Shown: positions 1 through 15,200, numbered from the stretch's first letter. The stretch: 64,000 nt of DNA from Saturnia japonica (GCA_033032175.1 CM065309.1:5270001-5334000); one strand, 5' to 3'. The notes: generated by a model not told the origin, from the sequence alone. Made by a program: numbers and translations.

Positions 1-149
1 CTATGAACAAGGTATAGTTACATCATAATTTTTTCATAATGCTCGTAAAGAAAATAATTTCAGAAATGAATGCAGACCACATTCATCTTCATTTTCATTG
101 AAAATATAAATTATTGTAGTCTTTTAATGAATATCAATACAATTCCTAC

Positions 150-291
150 GTCAGGGTCTTCCCTCGCTGGGGTATCGTGTAGTGGGGGCGGCGACGATGT
201 CGGCGGGGCGGGTGGAGGGGCTGCGGGCGGCGTCGCCTGCGCGCGCTCGTGGAACGACACGCGCTTGTCGCGACCACTGCTCACCGGAGAT
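150..291 (-). CDS. cno: canoe exon: KRVSFHE motif and Pro-rich run; last exon in window
   Basis: 142 bases, phase 2 to phase 0, acceptor GTTGTAG, donor GAC|GTAGGA. Reads SPVSSGRDKRVSFHERAQAT, a run of Pro/Ala, then PAREDPD. The KRVSFHE motif is typical of the canoe C-terminal region. The protein should continue beyond the left edge; otherwise the frame reads 12 more codons to a stop. Confidence 0.85.
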
Positions 292-3200
292 CTACAACAA
301 TTGTTCACATTTATAAACCAGTGTTATACATTATTTTTATGGATTATATCTATTAATGATAAGTAACACAATGAGGTTATAATATTGCAAATACAGTGGG
401 AGGAAGTGACGTGTTTCAGGATACATATTAAACCATCCCGAAACGTAACATGCTGAAATGAGACACTTTTATAGGATTTCACCATGCATGTGGGTGTTAA
501 TATCTACCTACCCATTTTCAGGGGGAAATGAGTATACAAGTGATTTGTACAAAAATTTTAAGCCATGTTTCTCTACGTGCTTATTATTTGCTACAATGTG
601 TAACTTTGTACTGTGTTAATGACTATACGTATAAAATAACCAAGTTGATCGAAAGACTACATAATTTACATCAAAGCCTGTAAATATCATTATTTAAAGA
701 CAATTAAGCCCCATCACATGTCATTGTTTTCTACATTTCATAATAGACATCTAAGAACACTGATCACGATTATGACTTAAAATAGTTTGTCTGGATGATT
801 TTTAAGAGGGCTCGACCATTTTTTTTGAAAGTTTTTACACGGGAAGTTAATATGATCCCTCAAATGATAGGCTAATAAAACTTGTGAATAATATTGGTAA
901 AAATAAATATACGAAATGAAAATAATTACTGCGTAATAAACGCGTGCACAATCACCGGGCACCTCTAGTGTGATAAATGTAATGTGAAAATAAAGAAAAG
1001 CGCGTGCAACTCAGTGCACGTGACAAAAATGGAACCTCTGTAAATAATGTTTGAATCTTGTTTGCGCTTTACATTGCTTTAGCAGAAATCATAAAGATGA
1101 TCTGACTACACTGTTAGCCATAAGGACCCAAAAAAACTCGAGCGTCAGACGACTTTTACAGCCTGACCGTGGCTTGGGGGCGAGCGCTTCAGGCACTCAG
1201 CCACGAAAGCGTGGCAACATGCCTAAAAGGGTGCCAGAGTGCCCGAACCTCGGCTAAAACACAATACAATTGAAAAAGAGTTGCCAACCGTGAAGCGGCG
1301 CCATGCAAGCCTGTGTAAATAGAAACTGGCTGAACCTGAAACGCGACACGCATAAGCGAATCACTATGTTGTGTTTGAATCCAGTCGAACTGTACACACC
1401 ATCGCCATTTTTCGAGCCTTACTTAGAATATTACACCACGTTATCTGACCCTGTTTAACTTTTTTTTAAAATATATATTGTAAGAGACTAACAGTGGTGG
1501 TTGCGCTGAGTCCACAGACGCTGCGTGGTGTGCGTGCTGGTTGGTGTGTTGTGGTGGGGACAGTGCACGCGCGCGCTCCGCCATCACGGCGAAGGAGGAG
1601 CCCCGCGCGGGCGGGGGCGGCGCCGGCGCCGGTGCTGGGCCAGGCGCACACACGTTCAGCGCCGACACTCCGGCGCACGCCTCCGACACCAACATACCGT
1701 CTTCCTGCATCACCTTCAAATAATCATTATATTCATCAATCTCACACTTTCCACATTATTTTACATTACAATTACATTTTTCTGGTGTTATGTGCGGGGT
1801 CCCTTCATGTCGCAGCAGTAAAACTATAGCAGAAATCACTAAATATCTGCTTATTAATCTGCAGATTATATATGATACGAAATTTGCTATTACGAACACG
1901 ACAATTATCGATTTCTGCTAAATACTTTACTTTTTCGAAATATGTAATTAGGGGGTGAGATAGTTTAGGGGGTGGGATAGTGTATACGAAAATTAGGTAA
2001 GTTGAAAACGTTGTTTAACAACTAACTCAACTATTGATTATGACATATGGTAACAAAACAATATATTATATGATACTGAACAAGTTAGAGGGATGTGATA
2101 CCGTATCGGTGGCGTATCCATTGGTGATGTCTGTTCGCGTGTTGACCTTCAGTATTGACTTGGGCACGTGCGTCGATAACAGGTTGGCGGCGGGCATCGC
2201 GGTGGACGTGGACGCGCTCGTCGACATGTGCACGTGTGTGTGGACCATTTGTTGGAGCTGCATTCGTTCGGACTCGTCAGAGGGCTCGGGCGACGAGCGT
2301 TCCTCATCCGCACCGCCTTCCGCTGCTGCACCTTCCTCCTGAAACATTAACAAATCAAATAATATACCTATTCATTATAGTTTTAACGTTTGGTCCCAAT
2401 CTCATCGTCATGTTAAATGAGGATGCTAGTACAGTCGGAGTCCTGGCTCTCAAGTGTAGCTGCCGGGACACATCTATAGGTGTTTGCGACACATTTTCAA
2501 ATTAAGTATGGTATCTAGACATGCGACCATTAGAAAATCTGCTACCACCATGCTATGGCTTCATCATGATGTTTCCTTTTACTGAAAGCTCAGACTCATT
2601 GCAAGGATTCAAACTTACGTCGATCGATGCGGTGTCCGTAAGTCCGTACACGCTACCACTAAGCTAACTAAGTTATCATTGCTTTATATATAGTGAAAGG
2701 GAGACAAGACATGAGTTCTGTATACATTCTAAGATTGTTAACTGAATTTGTAAATTTTAAGAAAGCCATGACATTCATTTGTATCAATGTATCATGAAAG
2801 CAATGAAATTTAGTGTTAGCTATATGCATAACGATACAGTTCCCTCAGCTATAGTATATTAAACTACAACACAACAGCAATTCAATATTAACTATCAGTT
2901 AACTATTTTATTTTAAACAATAATATTTAACCAGTTGTTTTAATTTAAAAAAAAAACATTAATTTTATAAGTTAAAACTGTTATAAATCATCTCGGTTAA
3001 AAGAAAGTAATAAAGCGTGTCTGATAAACGCATAATAAGATAATTACTTGGTCATGTTGCGTTGCTCGGAGCTCAAAGTCCCGTTCAAGTTGCAGTGCTC
3101 TCAGCTGTTGGTTCTGCACGGGCGTCCGCGTCGCGCCCAGAGACAACAGTTGCGCGATACCCGCATCCCTGATACCCACAGATTACAAAGTATAATTTAC

Positions 3201-6200
3201 AACAACAACGGAAATCTATACTAAGATAGACATAGAACTTAAGAGTTTGTCTGTCAGAACGCACTAATCTCTGGATGTACTTGGGTCAGATTTGAAAAAA
3301 TATTATTGTATTAGTTAGCCCGTTTATTGAGGAAGGTTATAGGATATATAATTTCACGCTACGATCCCAAGAAGCGAAGCAGTGATCACAACTGCCCATC
3401 AACTAACCGTCGAAACCGCAGGCACAGCTAGTATACAATATGTGGACGCAAAAACAATCTACAGTCAAAAAATAAACCAACCATCGCCAAATGATTTTAG
3501 TCTAGTCAAAATTTGCTAAAATGTGTATAAAGTGTTGGGCTTTGTTAGGATAATTGTAACTAACTAGTGTCGAAGAAATCCGTATAAATACGGCCAACAT
3601 CTAAGGTGAGCAATAAACCCCGGTGAAGTTCTCGAGGCCTCTTGGGCCAACAGCATCAGTTTTAAAAAAGGCAACATTATCGTTCGGATCGTAGAACCGT
3701 TCGCGTTCGTACCTACGGACTTTCGTATGCTAGGTAGCTAAGTATAATATAATAGTATTCAAAGAGGTAGACATAAATTATAAGTTTAAAATCGACTTCC
3801 TGTGTAGTTTTGTGAGTAGTAGTTTTACTCTTGACACAGCTCGGAGTACTCCGATTTTATATCGAATGAGAGTCTATGTCAACCTTTACCTGTTGTTTAT
3901 GAAATAGCTGTAATACAATATGAATATGGATGTAATACCTCCTGGCTCTGGCAGCAGCTCGCCTCGCTTCTGCCTGGCGTTCGCGTTCCTCTCGTTGCCA
4001 GGGGTTGTGGGCCGGCTGTGAGCGTGCCGTTGCTCCGCCTGCACCGCCTCCGCCCGCCGGATACACAGACACGGCTGGCGGCTCAAGCGCGCTTGCCACG
4101 TAATGCTCTAACACGCATATACACAAACATTTACCAATCAACTACAACACAAGAAATATTTTTACTTTCCTTTTATTGGATCCTTATTTTTGAATTTTTA
4201 ATTATAACAATAATGGTGGTCGGTCTGCATGGGGTTTTTACATCAATTTACTTATGAACACAAGTTAGTTCTCCCTGCATTATGAGCAGCCAATAATGAT
4301 ACAAAATAACTGACTAACAGGTCTGTTAAGGAGCTAACCTCAAGATAAGTTCTGACTTAGTCAGGAATTGGGACAATGACAATCATTTTCTTTATTTCAA
4401 GATTTTTCTGTATAATTTATCATATAATGTGCATTGTGCACAAAATACTTGTAAGACATTACTTTAATTACATATTATTATACATCATCAGTGACATTGT
4501 AAAATGGGCTATATCACTATGAACTGATTGTACATGAGAGAACACTTTCGGTTCTCTAGATGTATGACTTGCATATCGTGATGTTATATACTTAGTAAAA
4601 TCTATATAATATTATAAAAACCAATCAATAATGTGGTTCTAATTTGAAAATAACTATACATATAACATTTTGAAATTAATAATTGAAACCAAGTGTTTTG
4701 ACATGGAAAATATTATATGAGTAATAATAAGTTCCCAATTAGCCACCTAATAAAACCAATAGTTTTATTTCGTCTAAAAAAAATTGTTCAATAAATATTT
4801 TCTTAAAAATACCTGATTTAAACTTTTATAATTTCCACAAGCTTATATTTTTTTATAATGAAAATAAGTACTAAGAAGTAAAACATATAGTTCACCATCA
4901 TCTGGCTGCACTGTGGTGTGAGTCTGCGGCTGCGCTTGTTGATGCAAATGCTCTTCAATTTCCATTTCGGAACGCCGTGAATTCTAAATAGGAGAATTCC
5001 CATTATATTATTTTATAATAAATTCACAACACGTTCATAATTACAAATTACCAATAACAAAATGAGTAATTATTTACTCCTGAAACTAACTATATCTATG
5101 TGGACCGACCTGAGGAACTGATCCCGTCTTAGGTGGTTAAAGTCAATATATGATTTACACAAGAAAACAAAATTAGAACAAATTCAAGTTCCTAGTCTAT
5201 TGAGTAGGTATTCAGAGATTTAATTTAATTAAAAACTCCTCCAGATCTTACTTTAATATTATTATCTATATTTATAAATCTGTGGCCGTGGTGGTTCCGG
5301 CTTAGAATTGACCCCTCCATCTCTACCCGTGGATGTCGTAAGAGGCGACTAAGAGAAAAAAAGCTAGGGGATGGGCAGCAGCATCCCCCACTTAAACAAC
5401 AAAAAGCAATATCTGCGCTCGCCAACCCGCATGCCCAGCGTGGCGAGTATGGGCAAATCCCCCCAATGAAAACGACAAGAACGCCCAGGCCCCCAGTCCC
5501 CGGCGGCCCCGCTATTCCTAGTTTCGGTAGCGGCTATGGTAACGGCGGGGCAGGGGGTGCTAAGAATCCCCGGAAGAGTTCCAGCTACCCCCACGACAAC
5601 TGGCCCTGGCAATTTATAATAATCGAACTTTGAGCACTGACGAGAAGATTGTCGAGCTGGAAGAGGAAATAGACAAGTTACACTGGGATCTTATAAGATT
5701 ATCAGAAGTCCGAAGAGAGGGTGAGGACACGATAATCATGAAATCAGGTAACTTGTTCTATTACAGGGAGGGCGACCAACAGTCCCTAGGTGGTGTCGGG
5801 TTTATCGTACGGAAGTCTCTCATTAACAACATCGTGACCATCGACAGTGTGTCGAGCAGGGTAGCGTACCTGATACTCAGAATATCCAAAAGATATTCGT
5901 TGAAGGTCATACAGGTTTACACCCTGATGATGAAGTGGAGGTTTTGTATGAGGACATTAGTAGGGCCATACATGCCTCGAAAACCCACTTCACTGTTGTA
6001 ATGGGAGACTTTAACGCAAAGCTGGGCAAAAGAGATGGTGAAGAGTTGGGAGTGGGGCAATTTGGTTATGGGCAACAGAACCCTAGGGGCCAGAGGTTGG
6101 CCGATTTTATGGAGAAAGAGGGACTCTTTATGATGAACTCTTTCTTCCAGAAGCCACCTCATAGGAAATGGACCTGGATGAGCCCCGATGGTTCCACGAA

Positions 6201-9200
6201 AAATGAGATAGACTTCATCATGACCACGAAGAGACAAATATTCAATGATGTCACTGTGATTCACAGAGTGAAAACCGGCAGTGATCACCGAATGGTTAGA
6301 GGCACATTGAATATCAATCTAAAAATAGAAAGGTCTCGCCTGATGAAGTCTACGCTCCGACCCTCTAATGCTCAACTCCAAAACCCCGAGAGCTTTCAAG
6401 TCGAATTGAAAAACCAATTCGATTGCCTAGATAGTTGCGTCTCCGTAGATGATATTAGTAATAGGCTGGTAGAAACTATCCATGCGGTTGGGTCCAAGTT
6501 CTTTAAAACTCACCGTAGCAATAGGACTCAAAAGATATCAGATCAAACCCGAAAACTCATGGCGGATCGGCGTGGTATGGTGCTGCAGTCTTCCAATGAC
6601 GCTAAGTCCTATAGGCAGCTCAATAGATCTATTCATAAATCCTTGCGACACGATGTCCGGTCTTACAATACCAAAAGTATTAAAGAGACGATAGAGCGGA
6701 ATAAAGGCTCCAAAGTGTTCGCAAGGAATGCATCTACTGGGCAGAGCCAGTTGACGAAGCTGAAAATGGATGATGGCAGCGTAGCGTCCACCAAGCCAGA
6801 GGTATTAAGGGAGATCGAAAGGTTCTATGGGCAGTTATATACCTCGTCAACTAAGCCTGTTACCAGCCCGGCTACAGATCCGAAAGCCGGGCTGACCCGA
6901 CACTATACCGAAGATATCCCCGAAATCACCCTGTACGAGATTAGGATGGCCCTTAAGCAGCTTAAGAACAACAAGGCGCCGGGTGATGACGGAATTACAT
7001 CAGAGCTTCTTAAAGCGGGTGGAACACCGGTACTTAAGGTCCTGCAGAATCTCTTTAATTCCGTTATACTCGAGGGTAAAACGCCGGAAACGTGGGGCGG
7101 CAGCGTGGTGGTCCTGTTCTTCAAGAAAGGTGATAAAACCTTATTGAAGAACTATCGGCCCATCTCGTTGCTGAGCCATGTTTATAAGCTGTTTTCGAGG
7201 GTCATCACGAATCGTCTCGAGCACAAGTTTGATGACTTCCAGCCTCCCGAACAAGCCGGTTTCCGAAAAGGCTTTAGCACCGTAGACCACATCTATACGC
7301 TGCGGCAGATTATACAGAAGACTGAAGAGTATAATCTGCCTTTATGCTTAGCGTTCGTGAACTACGAAAAAGCCTTTGATTAGGTCGAAACATGGGCAGT
7401 GTTGCAGTCTCTCCAGCGGTGCCGTATTGACTATCGATATATCGAAGTGTTGAAGTGCTTGTACAACAACGCCACCATGTCGGTCCGAGTACAGGAGCAG
7501 TGCACGAAGGCAATTCCTTTGAGAAGAGGCGTTAGACAGGGAGACGTAATATCTCCGAAACTGTTTACCGCCGCTCTAGAGGACGCCTTCAAGCTCTTGG
7601 AATGGCAAGGACTCGGCATCAATGTTAATGGCGAGTACATCACTCACCTTCGATTTGCTGACGACATCGTAGTCATGGCAGAATCGCTGGAAGATCTTGG
7701 CACAATGCTCGATGGCCTCGACAAAGTTTCTCAACAGGTGGGCCTTAAAATGAACATGGACAAGACGAAAATCATGTCGAATATCCATGTGGTGCCCACC
7801 CCAGTATCAGTAGGGAACTCTTGTCTAGAAGTTGTTGAAGAATATGTCTACCTGGGACAAACAGTCCAGTTAGGTAGGTCCAACTTTGAAAAAGAGGTCA
7901 GTCGACGAATCCAACTCGGCTGGGCAGCGTTCGGGAAACTGCGCGACGTCTTCTCGTCCAAAATACCTCAGTGCCTCAAGACGAAAGTCTTTGACCAGTG
8001 TGTGTTGCCAGTGATGACATACGGCACAGAGACGTGGTCGCTCATTGTGGGCCTCATAAGAAAGCTCAAGGTCGCTCAGCGAGCTATGGAGAGGGCTATG
8101 CTTGGTGTTTCTCTACGAGATCGAATCAGAAATGAGGAGATCCGTAGACAAACTAAGGTAACCGACATAGCCAAAAGGATTAGCAAGTTGAAGTGGCAGT
8201 GGGCGGGGCACATAGTTCGGAGAACTGACGGCCGTTGGGGCAGAAAGGTTCTCGAGTGGAGACCACGCACCGGAAAGCGCAGCGTAGGAAGGCCCCCCAC
8301 TAGATGGAAAGACGACATAATAAAGGTCGCTGGGAGCCGTTGGGTGCAGGCCGCACAAGATCGGTCGCTCTGGAGATCTATGGGGGAGGCCTATGTTCAG
8401 CAGTGGACGTCCTGCGGCTGAAATGATGATGATGATGATAAATCTGTAGTGCCTACTGTCAGTACTTATAATATTTTTCAAAAATTTGCCGATACGCATA
8501 TTATATAAACGATACTGATCACGAATATACCATTAAATTTATTTTTGTCTGCCTGTGTATTTGTATGTCCAGATTTAACTTTAAAACGGCTTGACCGATT
8601 GTTATGAAATTTTATACACGGGATGTTTATGTCATCAGTCAATTGAAAGGATATAAGAAATTTCAATATTACTTTTAGAAATCGTAAAAAAAAATGATTT
8701 CAAAAGAAATCTATTTTCGTTAATTCTAGGCCGATTTTGATTAAATTTTGTACACGGGAAGTATAAGTATTTAGATAATTGATGGGCTATAAAAATTGTC
8801 AATATTTCTTCTAGGATTAAAAAAAGAAGTTAAACCAATTTAATTTTCATCAATTCTCAACCAATTCTGATCAACTTTTGTAGACGGGAAACAAACATCA
8901 TACGGCATTAGGCATGGCATAATAAGTCCTTACGAACAAAAATTACTTAATTGCCAAGATAATTTTATAAAGATAAACTTTGCTCTTTAAAACATGTTAT
9001 TTGCAAGCATAGTTTAGGAAGATAATGAAAAATTAAAATAATTTAACACTCGGCTCGGGTCCCATGACTATAGTAGTAGTGGCGCGACCGAGCCGTGAGA
9101 CTCATATCCATGCCTGCCCGAAGAGAACCGAACAAACATTATTTTTGTATATTGTAGCCTATTTAATGAAAAAGGGTTATAGGCTATGTAACTTCACGCT

Positions 9201-12200
9201 AAGACTCTAAGAAGCGGAGCAGTAACCAGAATGTCAAGCAATTTGGGAATCTGTAGGCAAGTACGGGGAGTGAGAACAACGTGTAGCCCTTACACGGGTA
9301 CGTATGCAGCGCGGCAGAAAGTTTATCGTATAAAATTAACACGGGTGAAGCCGTGGGGCACAGCTTGTTAGAAAAATAAACTCTAATAACTTTTGATAAT
9401 TTCTGGAATGACAAAACTTTTTCCGTAATATTCTGTTTTATGTACACTGGCGAGATTAATTTATTATTAACCTGTGGAAGATGTTTGTTTGTCAATATAT
9501 TCTTTTTATATTTCTGCTTTGTTCCCATCTGTGTATTTTTATAACAAAAAAACTAAGTTTTCTTTTTAAATTTGTCAATAAAATATTATGTAATACACAT
9601 AACTTAAAATATTAATTATTTAACAATAGTTAAAACAGTAACAATTATTCGTAGTTTTACATTACATAATTCAAAATCACAGAAATCTTTATTCAATTTA
9701 GGCCCTAAGAAGGTCCTATGTCCTAGATTCCTTATGAACGTCAAAACATTACTGCCATCGACAAGAACCGATAAGAAACTTGGTCGGGTTTACCTTTTTT
9801 TTTTCATCTACTATAATATACATAATTATAACAGTACTTACTTGTGGCTTAGGTGCTATTGGGGGTTGCATTCTCATTGGAGAAGGTGGGCCTGGTGGGT
9901 GCCACTCGTACCTTAAAAATACACAGAAACAATCACAATTAATCATATTTACATGATTTTATTTTTGTCAAAGAATGTACAAAATTAAAAAGGTAATGAT
10001 AATTTTCGACAATATACACAATAATATAAATGAATGTAACTTATCTTACCTTTGCGACTGGCTGTGCTGGTTATGATATATTTGATGCGGGGCATAAGCA
10101 TTATGTGGTCCACCAGTTACAGACATCTGTGGAGACATTTGCGTCGACATCTGACTTGTCATTTGCGACGGTACTGTCGACACTTGATTCGACATTTGTA
10201 ACATCTGGTTTGGCATTTGTGAACCCATTTGACTAGATACTTGTGTCAATAATTGATTTGACATTTGCGTCTGTATTTGATTGGGCATTTGCATCGGCAT
10301 TTGATTTGTTACCTGCGTTTGCATCTGATTTGACAAATGCGTTTGCATCTGATTAGACATTTGCGTTTGCATCTGATTTGAAATTTGAGTATACATTTGA
10401 TTTGGCATTTGCGTCTGCATCTGATTTGGTACTTGTGTCGACATCTGAGGTGACATTTGCATTGAAACCTGAGCTGGTTGTGGTTGTCCTGTGTAAGAAA
10501 CATAATTTTCACTACTAGACAACGCATTAGTTTTATTATCAGTCCAATCGACATATTAACTGTATAGTAGGGAAGAAAGTAAAATACTGCCAGCAGAGAT
10601 ACATGATAATTAATAACAAAGTGTGTGTGATAATGTGATAGTAATGTACTGTCGCGGTGGTCGAGAGGTTTGACGGAGACAATATCGATTCAATGCCTGC
10701 AGGTTTGGGTCCCCGACAAATGTTTCTTACAATATGTAGGAAAAATATAGAATCGTTTAATTCTCAACGTTTGCAATATCCAATACGTCATGGGTGATTA
10801 TGCCCGTTACTTCCACCGGGACAACAGTGGTACAATATTTATTTTATGTAATAGCAACGTGTGTTTATTGTCTCTTATTAAAACTGTCCAGGGAGTTTTA
10901 GTGTCAACTTAAAATGAATGCATCTAGTCATTATTTGTAATTCAGTTCACTAGAGCACAATAACCAAACTATATCAAACAAAATGCCAGCAATATAACAT
11001 AATATAGGGTCAGATAAAATAAGTTTATGAATTAAAATAAAAACCACAGCATGACAGAATAGAAACATTTCTTTACATATTTCTCTTTACTTAGGGTATT
11101 ATGACTGGTAGCTACCCTACAATAGATCGCATCCAAATAACTTAGTGTAGTGTTCCTGCGTTGACTAGGGTTTCCAGAACTCTTAAGGGTAGAAGGGTTC
11201 GAAGCCTACAACGCGCTAGTGATACCTATAGTATTGCTTACATACATAGGCTACAGTAGCTTCCGTCAGTCTGTTCATATACCAACTAAGTTGTATGAAA
11301 AAATCTAGCAGTAGTAGTAAGCCTGTTATTATTATACTGCTTTGAGGTTATAACGTCGTGGAAGTAGCCTCCTGCTGGTGAAACTGGCTTTAAATCAGAG
11401 ATTTATTAACAATGACACGAAAGAAGTAGGATTGTATTGTTATAATAATGTACCGTGGTGGTGGTGGTGGTTGTGCAGCGGGTGATGGTGCGGCGCTCGC
11501 TGGTGCGCGTACTGCTGGCCCAGCTGCCGTCGAGACACTTCCTCCGACAGCTCCGCTAGTTTAGCCGCGCGCGCACTCGCTGCGTTCGCTTGCTGCTTTG
11601 GAGAAGTTCAACTATTATAAGCACCCTGACCAATATGACAGCGATCAAGGGCACGGTTACTGCTTTATTACGTTTCTCAAAGAACCCCGCGTACTCATTG
11701 TTTTAAAATTTTCATTTTCATTGTGTGCTACTTACGATTTGTCAAACACACCTACCTGAACACACGCGAACGCTTGTATTAGGTAATTAAGCAGAGCTGA
11801 TATGCCATACGTATATAGATAATCAGCACACTGGTACACACAACTGACATTAGACTAGTTGACTCTTTTTTAAAGTTGGTCTTAAATAATTATTGTCCAC
11901 TTAGAGGAAAAAATATATAAATATATTTTTTTATGGCCTAGAAAATCGCAAAAGTTTACTGTTCGTAAAAAGGCGAAAACGCTGTCAACCATATTAATCT
12001 ATATATTATCTCTGCTGTGACGTCATACGGGTCGAAAACAAAGATTTGACATTTAACAAACGTTCAGATTTGTAAAAATCGCGATACTTTTTGTCATAAT
12101 TAATGTCAAAAAATTTAAATCTCAATAGTGAATTTCATTCGTATATGATCCGACATGAAAGTTTAGAAGTCCTATGATATCACAACATAGCCGACGTTTT

Positions 12201-15200
12201 CAGAGTACAAAAAAAGAAAAAAAAGTTAGTCACTTCACCTTGCATTATTAATATTTGAAATCGATAAATATTGGTTTCTTAAGTCAAATACTACAGAAAA
12301 TATTTATTTATTGCGCCCAGTAGTATATTATGCTAATCATACAAAAATCACTCATGTGCGGGGACCGAACCCGCGACCTTTTAGCTTACTAGAACTACGG
12401 CACGAAGCCTAATAAAACGCTAAAGTTATGAACGTACGAAATGATGTTGTTGTTACAAATGTTTATAGCATTGATATAATATGTGACCTGGTGTGACGGT
12501 GAGTCCGGCGGCTGATCAGGTTGCGACGCGGCCGAGAAATGTGCCGACTGTGGACGATTCGATCCCGTCGAGCTGCGTACTGACGACCATCTGTGTCGCA
12601 CCATTTTTTTACAATTATAAAATAATAATTATATACTTCATAACTTTACAAATTACACATATGTACACTTAACTGTATATAGTTACAAACTTACAAACGC
12701 TGATAACTTTTAGTTAAATTGATTTGTTCGGTCTTATATATCATACAACCGAACAACTGCACAAGGTAAACTGTAGAATTTGTCAAAGCCTAACAATGGG
12801 ACAAACTCGCGACAAGTATTCGCAGTTACACTCGAACAGCCGCAACTAATATACAACAATAGCATTAAGTTTAAAAAAATTAAAGTTTTAATAGTATTTA
12901 ACAATAGCTGTGCCCCACGGTTTCACCCATGTTAATTTTATCCGACAAACACCGCGCCGCCGACTCCCCGTGAAGTCTATCATAGATAATTGTTCTTGCC
13001 GAAAGTACAAATTATTTAAATGTTTTATTATCTCCTAAACTATATGTTCAAATAACATGCTATAAAGAGCAAAATTTAACTTCATACAATTATCTTTATG
13101 ATGAAGTAACTGTTGTTCGTAAGGATTAATATGCCCTGTCTAAAAATAATGCTTATAAATCACTTTTTTCATTTTCAATAAATCTTTGTCACAATATACC
13201 TTATAAGAAGACTTTTTTTTAGATATACCAAGGACCAATATTTTTATAAACATTGTATTTCCGTATCAATAACGATTACGCCAGCGCACGCGGTTAAAAC
13301 AGTTCAGGAGGGCCTCGACTTCAGACTTACGTAACAAAAATCAATATTTAAGGCTAGCTAAGAGTTGTAACCCAATGTTAAATAGCCTATTATCAATGCC
13401 TATAATCAGTGGTCGGCAAACTTATTAGCCAAAGAGCCAAATATGAATAATACAACAATAAAAAAAAATTTGGAGCCAAATCTGCTTGTTTAGTAAACTT
13501 TTATTACACTAAATAAAACTAAATTTCATACTTAATAAATATATTTATTAATGCGAACAATGTGCTTGCGCCAAAGAGCCACATGCGGCTCTGGAGCCGC
13601 ACTTTGCCGACCACCGGCCTATATTATTCGAATCCGACTGGTAGTTCCAGAAATTAGCTTGTTTAAACAAACAAACAAACAGACAAAAACTTTTCCGCTT
13701 TACTATATTAGTATAGATTTTAGGTGACGGTATCAGAACTAAATATAAATAATCTTAATATAACAGAAAATTTAAAGTGTGCCACTTTAACACACTCGTA
13801 AGTCGTGCCACTTTAACACACTCGTAAGTCGTGCTACTTGTGTTATGAACTAGCAGGCTGCCTGACGATAGACGCAATACGATAGCTGGCCTGGCAGTTT
13901 TTAAATGCGTCAAAGGAGATTATAGCCAGACCGCTATAAGCGCGACCTTCCCTAACGTTGTTGCAGGACGCGGGGATGGATGTACACGGTATAAGATTAA
14001 GCCCTATCTCTACAGATAAATTTACGTATGTTATCACAAGTGTAATGGATATCTAATCTATCTATATTAATAAATTTGTTCTTTTAATGTTTATCCAAAA
14101 TTTCCCGATAGACACGACGATATATGAACGACACATATCACGCATATGCCCTATAAAAAGTTTTACTATCTGCGTGTGTATATCCGGATTTAACTCTAAA
14201 ACAGCTTGACCAATTGTTATGAAATTTTGTACACGGGATGCTTATATCGTCTTTCAGTTGAAAGGGTATAATAAATTATTATATTACTTTTAGAAATCGT
14301 AAAAAAAGAATTTCCAAAAAAATCTATTTTCGTTGATTCTATGCCGATTTTGATGCAATTTTGTACACGGGAAATATAGTCATTCCATAAATGATAGGCT
14401 ATGAGAATTTTCAATAACACTATAAGGAATCGTAAAAAAAAAAGAATTTCCAAAAATTTCAAATTTAATTCATTCTTACCCGTTTTTGATGAAATTTTGT
14501 ATACGGGAAGTCTAAGTATTTACGTAATTGATGGGCTATAAGAATTGTCAATATTACTTCTAGAAATAAAAAAAGAAGTTCAAAAAAATAATTTTTCATC
14601 AATTCTCAACCGATTCTGATCAAATTTTGAAGACGGGAAGCATACAATACTATAATAAAATTTAAGAGGCTATAAGAATCGTTATTAATGCATTAAGAAA
14701 TCTAAAATACAATATAAGTAAATATAAAATTACGGGATTTAAATAGCTATTGCTTAGTAACAAATTCGTGCAAACCCGCGAGGGCACTCCGCTAGTGATA
14801 AATAAAATATTTTAATATAAATTATCATGTTGTCTTGTTTGAATTGGTAAGCAAAACAATACTAATATGTAATAGTAATAAGTAGCGAGCATAAGTCACA
14901 CTCTGAGGGTTCCGGAACTGTGTACTTTAAATACCGTATATTATTACACTCTTTTTACTTAAATATAGTTTGTATATTATCCTTAATAAATTACTTTTAT
15001 TATGAAGTGCCGTATCTCTTTGTTGTGTTTTTAAATTCTAGGAATATTGATTTTTTTACAACAGATTATTGTACAGCAGTAGTTTTAACTTAACTCGCCC
15101 TCTGTAAAATCGCCAACATCAATCTTGATATTGTGTTCTCTCTTTTTCGATGGCGATTTTATGACATCTGTAATATCATCCGAATTACTTTAAGACATTA

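Noticed and set aside
1494..1829. Three overlapping plus-strand frames rich in Arg/Ala
   Set aside because: They lie opposite the canoe exon 1493-1704; the high GC of the exon removes stop codons on the other strand.
2610..2680. Possible tRNA gene (box A and box B present, minus strand)
   Set aside because: No acceptor-stem pairing or anticodon arm can be drawn; the spacing and degenerate body fit a tRNA-derived SINE.
10309..10554. Second minus-strand frame rich in Cys/Lys/Arg
   Set aside because: Alternate frame of the 24-base coding repeat; the Met/Gln frame matches both splice phases.
11454..11475. (CAC/GTG)n run as an intronic microsatellite
   Set aside because: It is in frame inside a canoe exon, coding a short polyhistidine, and runs up to the donor site.
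13777..13838. CRISPR-like or satellite array
   Set aside because: Only about 2.3 head-to-tail 26-base copies without spacers; an ordinary short tandem repeat.
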